Of a stretch of DNA of 12,260 nt, positions 6,317-12,260 are shown piece after piece. This DNA is from JAUSPI01 sp964454305. GTDB taxonomy: Bacteria > Desulfobacterota > Syntrophia > Syntrophales > JADFWA01. The stretch spans positions 1 to 12,260 of the forward strand of contig CAYVXX010000062.1 in assembly GCA_964454305.1 (NCBI GenBank). Reading direction: 5' to 3'. The notes under the pieces were generated by a model. It saw only the letters and a list, made by a program, of their open reading frames with translations. It did no database searches and was not told the origin of the DNA. The translations under genes were made by a program, and so were the position numbers. Positions within the stretch are counted from its first letter, which is position 1. The number at the start of each line of letters is the position of its first letter.

Positions 6317-7774
6317 ATGAGTAAGTTGAATTTAGAACTAACTGATATCAGGAGTGCCTTTCCTGATGACTTCTCGGAAGGCCAGATTGCTGCGGGACAG
6401 ACCCTGTTCCTTAAAGCGCTTGCTACCGATGTACACAAATTTTACGGCGGTAAAATGGTAACCGTTCCCAAGTGCGGTTTTTACGGTTTCAACTGGTACA
6501 ACGTCTACTACACGCCAGGAGTATCCTCGATTTCGACCACAATCAGAGACGACAATAATACTTCCTTTGATATCACAAACCGTGGAAATTACGTTGCTGT
6601 TGTCAGTGATTCTACCAGAGTCCTGGGTGATGGGGACTGCACACCTTCAGGCGGTCTCGGGGTCATGGAAGGAAAAGCATTCCTGATGAAGACTCTGGCC
6701 GGCATTGATGCTACCGCCCTCTGTATCAATAGTTATAACGAAAAAGGAGAACACGACGCAGATAAGATCATCGATTTTGTGAGGATGCTTACACCCAGCT
6801 TCGGCGCGGTCAACCTTGAAGACATTTCTCAGCCGAACTGCTTTAAAGTGCTCGATGAACTGCAGGACTGTGATATTCCCGTGTGGCATGATGACGCGCA
6901 GGGAACAGCTTGCGTAACACTGGCCGGTCTCCTCAACGCCTTGAAAATAGCTGATAAGCCTATCGGCGATATTAACATGGCATTTTTCGGCGCCGGCGCT
7001 TCGAATACCACCATCTGCCGTCTAATTATGCAGGCGGGTGCGGATCCTCAAAGAATCGTTATGTGCGATTCCAAGGGCGGTCTCCATACTAAACGCGAAG
7101 ATATCAAGGCCGACAAGAGATTCTATCGTAAATGGGAAATCTGCGAAGCCACAAACCCCAAGAAGGTCAACGGCATTGTAGACGCGATGAAGGGTGCGGA
7201 TGTGCTAATCGCTCTTTCGACACCGGGACCCGGTGTAATTAAAGGCGAGTGGGTAAAAGGCATGAATAAAAAAGCTATCGTCTTCGCCTGTTCCAACCCG
7301 GTACCGGAAATTTATCCATATGAAGCCATCGAAGCAGGAGCATATATCGTCGCCACGGGAAGGGGAGATTTCCCCAACCAGGTAAATAACTCTCTCTGTT
7401 TCCCGGGACTCCTGAAAGGCTGTCTCCTTACCAGGGCAAAGGGCGTAACCGACAAGATGGCCGTTACAGCCGCTCGTTCAATCGCTGCGACTGCTGAACG
7501 CAAGGGCATATCTCCGACGAAGATCTCTCCTCTGATGAATGAACTGGATGTCTTCCCTCAGGAAGCAGCCGATGTAGCCATGCAGGCGATAAAAGACGGC
7601 GTTGCCAGGATAAAGCCTACTCATGAAGAGGTCTACAAGAAAACAGAGGCAGACCAGAAAAGTTCAATGGCCATCTATGATAGCTTGCAGGATTCTGGAT
7701 TTATTGAAAAAGTACCAATGGATATGCTGGAGAAAGCATTGAAGAAGGCTATCGACGCGATACGAAGCAGTTAA
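6317..7774 (+). CDS. Divergent malic enzyme (malate oxidative decarboxylation to pyruvate)
   Basis: 485 residues in the bacterial two-domain malic enzyme plan. The N-terminal domain has the catalytic tyrosine context YYTPGVS (about 64-70), MEGKAFLMK with the general-base lysine (about 120), NLEDIS (about 167-172) and HDD (about 191-193) for the metal. The NAD(P) domain shows FGAGASNT (about 224-231), then SNPVPEIYP and ATGRGDFPNQVNNSLCFPG (about 346-364). The product would be pyruvate, CO2 and reduced NAD(P). Oddities are VLGDGDCTPSGGLGVM where most relatives have LGLGNIGP, and WHDDAQGTA in place of FHDDQHGTA. The ATG follows AAGGAG (6305-6310) by six bases. Position between epimerase and fumarase genes suggests it joins the C4 branch to pyruvate in place of, or beside, malate dehydrogenase. 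NAD versus NADP use is not decided. Confidence 0.88.
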   Translation: MSKLNLELTDIRSAFPDDFSEGQIAAGQTLFLKALATDVHKFYGGKMVTVPKCGFYGFNWYNVYYTPGVSSISTTIRDDNNTSFDITNRGNYVAVVSDSTRVLGDGDCTPSGGLGVMEGKAFLMKTLAGIDATALCINSYNEKGEHDADKIIDFVRMLTPSFGAVNLEDISQPNCFKVLDELQDCDIPVWHDDAQGTACVTLAGLLNALKIADKPIGDINMAFFGAGASNTTICRLIMQAGADPQRIVMCDSKGGLHTKREDIKADKRFYRKWEICEATNPKKVNGIVDAMKGADVLIALSTPGPGVIKGEWVKGMNKKAIVFACSNPVPEIYPYEAIEAGAYIVATGRGDFPNQVNNSLCFPGLLKGCLLTRAKGVTDKMAVTAARSIAATAERKGISPTKISPLMNELDVFPQEAADVAMQAIKDGVARIKPTHEEVYKKTEADQKSSMAIYDSLQDSGFIEKVPMDMLEKALKKAIDAIRSS

Positions 7775-7792
7775 TCGTCGGTCTAAGTTCCC

Positions 7793-7823
7793 TTAGGGGA
7801 TGGACTTCAAGTCCATCCCCTAA
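7793..7823. other. Perfect 15-bp-arm hairpin between malic enzyme and fumarase genes
   Basis: TTAGGGGATGGACTT (7793-7807) and AAGTCCATCCCCTAA (7809-7823) are perfect inverted arms around one base; realistically a 13-bp stem with a TTCAA loop. No T-run follows on the plus strand, so it is a poor rho-independent terminator there. It ends 17 bases before the fumA ribosome site and does not cover it. It may stabilise or process the message, or attenuate transcription between the two genes. Confidence 0.7.
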
Positions 7824-7853
7824 ATGGAATGTCAAACTAAAAGGAGCAAGGTG

Positions 7854-8551
7854 ATGAGAGAGATTTCTTGCGATGAGATTATTAAAGTTATAAGGGGCCT
7901 TTGTATTGACGCCGACTGCAATCTGGGAGATGATGTAGAGGCCGCCTTTGATAGGGCAATCGAAAATGATGAGTCCCCTGTAGCCGTAGAGGTTATAAAA
8001 GAATTGAAGCAGAACTCGCAGATTGCCCGAGATGAGCTGGTTCCTATCTGTCAGGATTGCGGACTTGCCGTCCTTTTTATTCAACTGGGGCAGGAAGTTC
8101 ACGTCGTCGGCGGTGATTTCAAAGAAGCAGTTAACGAAGGGGTCAGACAGGGATACGCCGATGGGTACTTAAGAAAATCGGTCTGTCATCCTTTTACCCG
8201 AAAGAATACCGGAGACAATACCCCGGCCATCATTCATACCGAAATCGTACCGGGAGATAAGATGAAAATTACCATCGCCCCTAAAGGTGGTGGCAGTGAA
8301 AACATGAGCAGGGTAACCATGCTCACTCCCGCTATGGGTATCGAAGGAGTAAAGGATTTTGTGGTGCAAAGATTGTCAGAAGCCGGTTCCAATCCCTGTC
8401 CTCCCACGGTTGTCGGTATAGGTGTGGGTGGAACATTTGAACGCTCGGCATTTCTGGCCAAAAAGGCACTTCTCCGAAAGATAGGGGAAAGAAATCCCGA
8501 TCCGGAACTGGCAAAGGTAGAAGAAGAAGTTCTCGAGAGAATCAACAAGCT
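7854..8551 (+). CDS. fumA: Class I fumarase, alpha subunit (3' end lost in gap)
   Basis: About 233 residues are visible out of an expected 275-285. The protein is the iron-sulfur hydro-lyase subunit of two-part class I fumarases. PICQDCG (about 64-70) and SNPCPP (about 179-184) carry two of the cysteines that hold the [4Fe-4S] cluster in this family; the third lies near the C-terminus and is inside the gap. KSVCHPFTRKNTGDNTP (about 108-124) and PKGGGSENMS (about 143-152) are typical substrate-site segments, and GIGVGGTFERSAFLAKKAL follows. The ATG at 7854 is chosen over one at 7824 because AAGGAG at 7841-7846 is seven bases ahead of it and family proteins start MREI-like. It is oxygen sensitive in known members, which fits an anaerobe. 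L(+)-tartrate dehydratase is the alternative; context favours fumarase. Confidence 0.94.
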
Positions 8552-8651
8552 NNNNNNNNNNNNNNNNNNNNNNNNNNNNNNNNNNNNNNNNNNNNNNNNN
8601 NNNNNNNNNNNNNNNNNNNNNNNNNNNNNNNNNNNNNNNNNNNNNNNNNNN
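8552..8651. other. Assembly gap (100 N) across the fumarase alpha/beta junction
   Basis: Exactly 100 N, flanks unrelated. About 40-50 codons of the alpha subunit, a short spacer and a few codons of the beta subunit are expected here, roughly 150 bases or more. Confidence 0.9.
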
Positions 8652-9205
8652 CAGAACAGATAAAATTGACTACCCCACTTTCTGATGAAGATGTGGAAAA
8701 GTTAAACATTGGGGATAAGGTATTCTTGAATGGTACCATCTACACCGGAAGAGATGCCGCCCATAAGAGGTTAGTAGATTTGCTCGATGAGGGTAAGGAA
8801 CTGCCTATCGATGTCAAAGGTCAGGTAATCTACTATGTTGGGCCAGCGCCTGCCAAACCCGGACAGGTAATCGGTTCTGCCGGTCCCACAACCAGTTACC
8901 GCATGGACGCCTATGCTTACAGGCTTATGGAGTTGGGGCTGAAAGGAATGATCGGTAAGGGAAACCGTGCCCCGGAAGTTATCGAGGCCATGAAAAAACA
9001 TAAAACGGTATACTTCGGTGCTACCGGAGGAGCAGGTGCCCTTATTGCCAAAAGCATAAAAAAGGCAGAAATTGTTGCCTATGAAGACCTCGGACCCGAG
9101 GCCCTCCGGAAATTAGAGGTAGAAGATTTTCCGGTAGTGGTGGTCAACGACGTAAGGGGAGGAGATCTTTATGTTGAAGGTGCAAAAAAATATCGGAAAG
9201 AATAG
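8652..9205 (+). CDS. fumB: Class I fumarase, beta subunit (extreme 5' end in gap)
   Basis: The frame enters from the gap as EQIKLTTPLSDEDVEKLNIGD and ends at 9205, about 184 visible residues against a usual 180-190. Family members start one to a few residues before the K-L-T-T-P motif, so the true start codon lies in the gap; a TTG at 8666 is in frame but would cut the first conserved strand. Visible segments are FLNGTIYTGRDAAHKR (substrate-binding region of the swivelling domain), GPAPAKPGQVIGSAGPTTSYRMD (central conserved motif) and MIGKGNR. It completes the heteromeric fumarase that hydrates fumarate to malate. It is the last gene before a 260-270 base spacer, after which the sdh genes begin. 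Confidence 0.94.
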
Positions 9206-9258
9206 TTTAACTAACGAACAGAACGTTTCATTCATGTATCCACAACGGCATTTGCAAT

Positions 9259-9298
9259 CACAGAAGGTTACGAAGTAATTTTATTACTCTATTCTGTG
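9259..9298 (+). terminator. Weak hairpin after fumB, possible terminator
   Basis: CACAGAA (9259-9265) pairs with TTCTGTG (9292-9298), and inside it AGTAAT (9274-9279) pairs with ATTACT (9283-9288) around TTT; an asymmetric internal loop lies between. A T-rich stretch with interruptions follows at about 9305-9320. The stem is AT-rich and imperfect, so termination is uncertain. Confidence 0.3.
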
Positions 9299-9365
9299 TT
9301 ATGTGGTTTTAATTTTTCTTCTTGTCCATACAGTATGTTCATTGCAAGTTTGTACGCGCTTACCC

Positions 9366-9379
9366 ATGGAACGTTCCAT
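9366..9379. promoter_or_regulatory. 14-bp perfect palindrome upstream of sdhA, possible operator
   Basis: ATGGAACGTTCCAT is self-complementary. A related sequence, GAACGTTTCATT, sits at 9221-9232 about 148 bases upstream and matches GAACGTTCCATT (9369-9380) in 11 of 12 positions. No strong -35/-10 pair is placed convincingly near it. A TATAAT at 9449-9454 is too close to the sdhA start for a normal leader. The region 9206-9475 otherwise shows no coding potential. Confidence 0.4.
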
Positions 9380-9475
9380 TAGATAGACTGTTTTTCCCAT
9401 TTTTTGCTCAGTGCTTAACGAATAAAGAAAGATTTATTAAAACTTCTTTATAATCTTAATGAGGGGATGGAAGAT

Positions 9476-11221
9476 ATGGTAAATTTGGGATACACTAATA
9501 AGACAGAAGTGGTTACGCATGATGTCTTGATCTTTGGTACAGGGCTGGCCGGGTTCCGGGCAGCGCTGGAGATTGCCCGGAAAACTAAGGACTCGGTAAA
9601 TATGGGCCTTCTCTCCAAGGTTCAGCTCCAGCGTCCCCACTCGGTATGTGCCGAAGGTGGTTCGGCAGCAGTTATGCGAGAGGATCAAGGCGACAACTTT
9701 GATGTTCATGCATGGGACACCGTTAAGGGCGCAGACTTCCTGGCAGACCAGGATGTGGTATACCACTTTGTGGAAAACGCCCCCAAAGAGATCTTGCAGA
9801 TGGACCACTGGGGAATGCCCTGGTCACGAACCGAGGATGGCAGGCTCAAACAGCGTCCCTTCGGAGGACACAGTTATCCTCGAGCCACGATGGCCGCGGA
9901 CAAGACCGGTTACTTTGAGATATCGACCCTTTATGACACTCTGATGAAGTATAAGAACTTCTGCCGGTACGATGAATACTTTGTCACCTCTATCTTAGCA
10001 GATAAGAAGGGCGATTTTGCTGGCGTTACGGCCATAGACATGTGTACCGGAACATTCTATGTCATGCGTGCCAAGGCAATGCTCATTGCTACCGGTGGTA
10101 TTGGAAACCTTTACGGTTTCACCACCTATTCCCAGACCGTCACAGGGGATGGCCATTTGGCAGCAGCCCGGGCCGGGTTGAACCTTGAGGATTCAGAATT
10201 TCTCCAGTTCCACCCCACCGGTCTTATTCCTTCCGGAATCCTTATGACCGAAGCGTGTCGTGGTGAAGGAGGGTATCTGAGAAACTCAAATGGTGACAGG
10301 TTTATGGATAAATATGCCCCGGAAAAGATGGAGCTGGCACCCCGCGATCTCGTCTCCCGATCTATGATAACCGAGATTTTAGAAGGTCGAGGCTTTAAGG
10401 GGCCCGAAGGGTTGGATTATCTCCATTTGGATCTTACCCACTTAGGAGCAGACAAGATCAATAATGTCCTGCCGTTAATCAGGGAAGTTTGTCTGGATTA
10501 TATCGGACTCGATCCTATTGAGAAACCGATTCCGGTACGCCCTGTTGCCCATTACTCCATGGGAGGAATCGAGGCAGATATCAACGGCGCAACTAAGATG
10601 AAGGGTGTCTGGGCAGCTGGAGAATGCGCCTGTCATTCTCTCCATGGCGCTAATCGTCTCGGTTGTAATTCCACAATGGAGTGCATTCTATGGGGAAGGT
10701 TTACCGGCGAAGAGATAGTAAAATATCTTGACACAAACCCGCCACTGGCAGATATGCCGTCGGATAAAGTTGATGCGGAATATAAGCGCCTCTTCATTGA
10801 TCTCCTCCAAAAGAAAGGTAAAGAAAATCTTTACGATATCAAGACGGAACTCAGGAGAGCAATGGACAAATATGTAGGGGTCTACCGTACCGGGAAAGGC
10901 CTGAGTGAAGGGCTGGAAACAGTCAGAAACCTAAAGAAACGATTTGCTGACATCTATATTCAGGACAGTGGTCATGTGTACAATAACAATATGATCAATG
11001 CCCTTGAGACAGAAAACCTCCTCGATCTGGCCGAAGGATTGATTTCGGCGGCACTGGCCCGTGAGGAATCCCGTGGGGGACACGCCCGGACTGATTTTCC
11101 GGTGCGTGACGATGAAAAATGGCTCCAACATACACTGATAACCTATACGAAAGACGGGCCAAAACTTAGTTACAAACCGGTAACGATCACCAAATGGTTA
11201 CCGGTAGAACGTAAATACTGA
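9476..11221 (+). CDS. sdhA: Succinate dehydrogenase/fumarate reductase flavoprotein subunit
   Basis: 581 residues from ATG 9476; ATG 9467 would add three residues (584), but GAGGGGAT at 9461-9468 lies on top of that codon and is better placed for 9476. The FAD Rossmann motif is GTGLAG near residue 25. RPHSVCAEGG holds the histidine (about 58 from the upstream ATG) that carries covalent FAD in this family. QFHPTG (about 247-252), EACRGEGG with the catalytic arginine (about 265), HYSMGGI (about 363-369) and HGANRLG are active-site landmarks. The C-terminal RTDFPVRDDEKWLQHTL is typical. An unusual cysteine-rich run, CACHSLHGANRLGCNSTMEC, lies around the flavin site. It oxidises succinate or reduces fumarate, passing electrons to the iron-sulfur subunit. 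The stop codon overlaps the next gene's ribosome site. Confidence 0.95.
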   Translation: MVNLGYTNKTEVVTHDVLIFGTGLAGFRAALEIARKTKDSVNMGLLSKVQLQRPHSVCAEGGSAAVMREDQGDNFDVHAWDTVKGADFLADQDVVYHFVENAPKEILQMDHWGMPWSRTEDGRLKQRPFGGHSYPRATMAADKTGYFEISTLYDTLMKYKNFCRYDEYFVTSILADKKGDFAGVTAIDMCTGTFYVMRAKAMLIATGGIGNLYGFTTYSQTVTGDGHLAAARAGLNLEDSEFLQFHPTGLIPSGILMTEACRGEGGYLRNSNGDRFMDKYAPEKMELAPRDLVSRSMITEILEGRGFKGPEGLDYLHLDLTHLGADKINNVLPLIREVCLDYIGLDPIEKPIPVRPVAHYSMGGIEADINGATKMKGVWAAGECACHSLHGANRLGCNSTMECILWGRFTGEEIVKYLDTNPPLADMPSDKVDAEYKRLFIDLLQKKGKENLYDIKTELRRAMDKYVGVYRTGKGLSEGLETVRNLKKRFADIYIQDSGHVYNNNMINALETENLLDLAEGLISAALAREESRGGHARTDFPVRDDEKWLQHTLITYTKDGPKLSYKPVTITKWLPVERKY

Positions 11222-11231
11222 GGAGAAGAAA

Positions 11232-11669
11232 ATGGAAAAAAAGAGATACGATAATCACCTGGAACTTTGGGGTTGGCTAGGAGGCGGTAAATGGGGAATA
11301 GAACGTTATCTATATACCCTTCACCGGATCACGGGAGTAGGTATCCTGCTTTTCTTTATGATCCATATATTCGAAAGCTCTACCAGAATCTTTGGTATGA
11401 AGACATGGGACATCATTATGAAAGGAATGGAATTCCCCGTTTTTAAGATTGGTGAAGTTCTGGTCTTCACAGCGTTCGCCTTTCATGCCTTGAATGGTAT
11501 CCGGCTTATTCTGATCGAACTGGGATTTATGGTAGGAAAACCAGAACAGCCGGTCTATCCGTACCAATCATCACTAAATGTACAGCGACCATTGATGATG
11601 GTAATAATGGTAATCGTTTGCGTCCTCGTATTAGCTGGAGGCGTCGACATTCTTTTTCTACATAAATAA
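11232..11669 (+). CDS. sdhC: Succinate dehydrogenase/fumarate reductase cytochrome b anchor subunit (SdhC-like)
   Basis: 145 residues with three predicted membrane helices at about 34-48, 73-97 and 118-141. RYLYTLHRITGVGILLFFM (about 25-43) matches the SdhC family signature with His31-Arg32 in the quinone-site region. FHALNGIRLI (about 84-93) places His85 at the position of the heme b ligand of Escherichia coli SdhC. His45 in helix I is a further candidate ligand. AGGAG at 11221-11225, overlapping the sdhA stop, gives a six-base spacing to the ATG. It anchors SdhA and the iron-sulfur subunit to the membrane and passes electrons to or from quinone. Its small size means that it needs the second anchor encoded 18 bases on. 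Confidence 0.9.
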   Translation: MEKKRYDNHLELWGWLGGGKWGIERYLYTLHRITGVGILLFFMIHIFESSTRIFGMKTWDIIMKGMEFPVFKIGEVLVFTAFAFHALNGIRLILIELGFMVGKPEQPVYPYQSSLNVQRPLMMVIMVIVCVLVLAGGVDILFLHK

Positions 11670-11687
11670 GAAAGGAGGATTTATCTC

Positions 11688-12065
11688 ATGAATAAAAGTG
11701 GACCCTGGATATTGTTCATCGGTGCGGCGGTTGTAGTTTTTGTTTTTCTCGGCTTACACATGATGATTGTTCACCTGGATACCCTCCTTGGAGGAATCGC
11801 CAGTCCCGCAGGGGGCTCGGCTCTTGCCTGGGAGAATGTAATTCATCGAAGCCAGTCTAGTTTTTTCACTGTTACTTACATTATTTTGTTGGCAGCAGCG
11901 CTCTACCACGGATTTTACGGGCTACGTACAATTATATTTGAATTTGGCGCCAGAAAAGAGGCCGAGGGAGCCTGGACCACCCTCTTATGGATAGTAGGTA
12001 TCGTTCTTTTCATCGTTGGCACCGTTGCCGCTATCGCAGTACGAACAGTAGAAACAGCACTTTAG
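11688..12065 (+). CDS. sdhD: Succinate dehydrogenase/fumarate reductase second membrane anchor (SdhD-like)
   Basis: 125 residues with three hydrophobic helices at about 7-28, 57-86 and 98-117. LGLHMMIVHLD gives His24 and His29 at the end of helix I, and ALYHGFYGLRTIIFEF gives His74 in helix II at the place of the family's conserved YHxxxGLR motif; His53 lies in ENVIHRSQS before helix II. Together with SdhC this makes at least four histidines in suitable helical positions, enough for two b hemes, though this is inferred. AAGGAGG (11672-11678) precedes the ATG by nine bases. The gene ends at TAG, 13 bases before the iron-sulfur subunit start. Pairwise similarity to named SdhD proteins is low; the call rests on topology, the motif around His74 and gene order. 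Confidence 0.86.
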   Translation: MNKSGPWILFIGAAVVVFVFLGLHMMIVHLDTLLGGIASPAGGSALAWENVIHRSQSSFFTVTYIILLAAALYHGFYGLRTIIFEFGARKEAEGAWTTLLWIVGIVLFIVGTVAAIAVRTVETAL

Positions 12066-12078
12066 AAAGGATAAAAAA

Positions 12079-12260
12079 ATGGCAACCAACATTACCTATA
12101 ATATTAGACGTTTTGATCCTGAGAAGGATGAGGCTCCGCGGTGGCAGCAGTTTACCGTACCGGTGGAACCCGGAATGACTGTGCTGGACGGTTTGCACTG
12201 GATTAGAGAAAACCAGGATGCGACCCTCGCCTGGCGCTATTCTTGCCGGATGGGGGTATG
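12079..12260 (+). CDS. sdhB: Succinate dehydrogenase/fumarate reductase iron-sulfur subunit (5' part, runs off window)
   Basis: Sixty residues plus part of a codon are visible, from ATG 12079 behind a GAAAGGAT site (12065-12072). The protein opens MATNITYNIRRFDPEKDEAP, the usual N-terminal beta-strand of the plant-type ferredoxin domain, continues through PVEPGMTVLDGLHWIRE and reaches RYSCRMGV, which contains the first cysteine of the [2Fe-2S] ligand set (C-R-x-G-x-C-G-x-C). The sequence ends inside this motif. The remaining cysteines and the C-terminal [4Fe-4S]/[3Fe-4S] domain lie beyond the window. It carries electrons between SdhA and the membrane anchors. Gene order here is flavoprotein, two anchors, iron-sulfur subunit. 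Confidence 0.95.
   Translation, partial: MATNITYNIRRFDPEKDEAPRWQQFTVPVEPGMTVLDGLHWIRENQDATLAWRYSCRMGV

Noticed and set aside
7824..7853. Upstream ATG at 7824 as the fumA start
   Set aside because: AAGGAG at 7841-7846 lies downstream of it and is correctly spaced for 7854; the ten extra residues are not typical of the family.
8522..8663. Frame of the alpha fumarase running through the N run to a stop just after it
   Set aside because: The frame through N has no meaning; the sequence after the gap belongs to the beta subunit in a different phase.
9449..9454. Perfect TATAAT before sdhA as a promoter -10
   Set aside because: Transcription would begin on the ribosome site itself and no -35-like hexamer is found 16-18 bases upstream.

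Overview
This window holds most of the genes of a methylmalonyl-CoA pathway linking propionyl-CoA level metabolism to pyruvate through succinate, fumarate and malate. The gene set suggests an anaerobic bacterium that either oxidises propionate (syntroph-like) or makes propionate; sequence alone cannot give the direction. Strong AGGAGG-type ribosome binding sites, TTGACA/TATAAT-type promoters, frequent GTG/TTG-compatible starts and a likely menaquinone-type succinate dehydrogenase fit a Firmicutes-like or other deep anaerobic lineage, but I do not assign a taxon. Three runs of exactly 100 N show that this is a scaffolded draft, probably metagenomic.

Layout. Positions 1-60 are the 3' end of an unidentified plus-strand gene. 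Just behind its stop lies a 225-bp non-coding element with 12-bp terminal inverted repeats and 8-bp target duplications (68-292), resembling an IS66-type miniature element. A strong bidirectional terminator (305-347) follows. On the minus strand an operon reads mutase large subunit (3650 to 1816), B12-binding small subunit (1796 to 1398) and the MeaB GTPase (1376 to 402). A 342-base divergent intergenic region (3651-3992) carries two good minus-strand promoters and a palindrome near the plus-strand start. On the plus strand follow sucC, sucD (cut by a gap), methylmalonyl-CoA epimerase (5' end lost in the same gap), a divergent NAD-type malic enzyme, fumarase alpha and beta subunits (cut by a gap), then after a 260-270 base spacer sdhA, two small cytochrome b anchor subunits and the beginning of the iron-sulfur subunit, which runs off the window.

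Together: epimerase and AdoCbl mutase (protected by MeaB) interconvert methylmalonyl-CoA and succinyl-CoA; SucCD couples succinyl-CoA/succinate to nucleotide phosphorylation; SdhACDB interconverts succinate and fumarate at the membrane; fumarase gives malate; malic enzyme connects malate directly with pyruvate. Missing from the window are the carboxylase/transcarboxylase, propionate activation, malate dehydrogenase and any regulator gene.

Assembly warnings: the gap inside the mutase gene is flanked by an exact 55-base duplicate, so it is almost certainly a false gap and the gene is intact (559 residues when joined). The gap at 5821-5920 makes a false in-frame SucD-epimerase fusion, and the gap at 8552-8651 hides the junction of the two fumarase genes. 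I found no clearly undescribed system; the most interesting points are the compact pathway cluster with malic enzyme, the four candidate heme histidines in the Sdh anchors, and the miniature mobile element.
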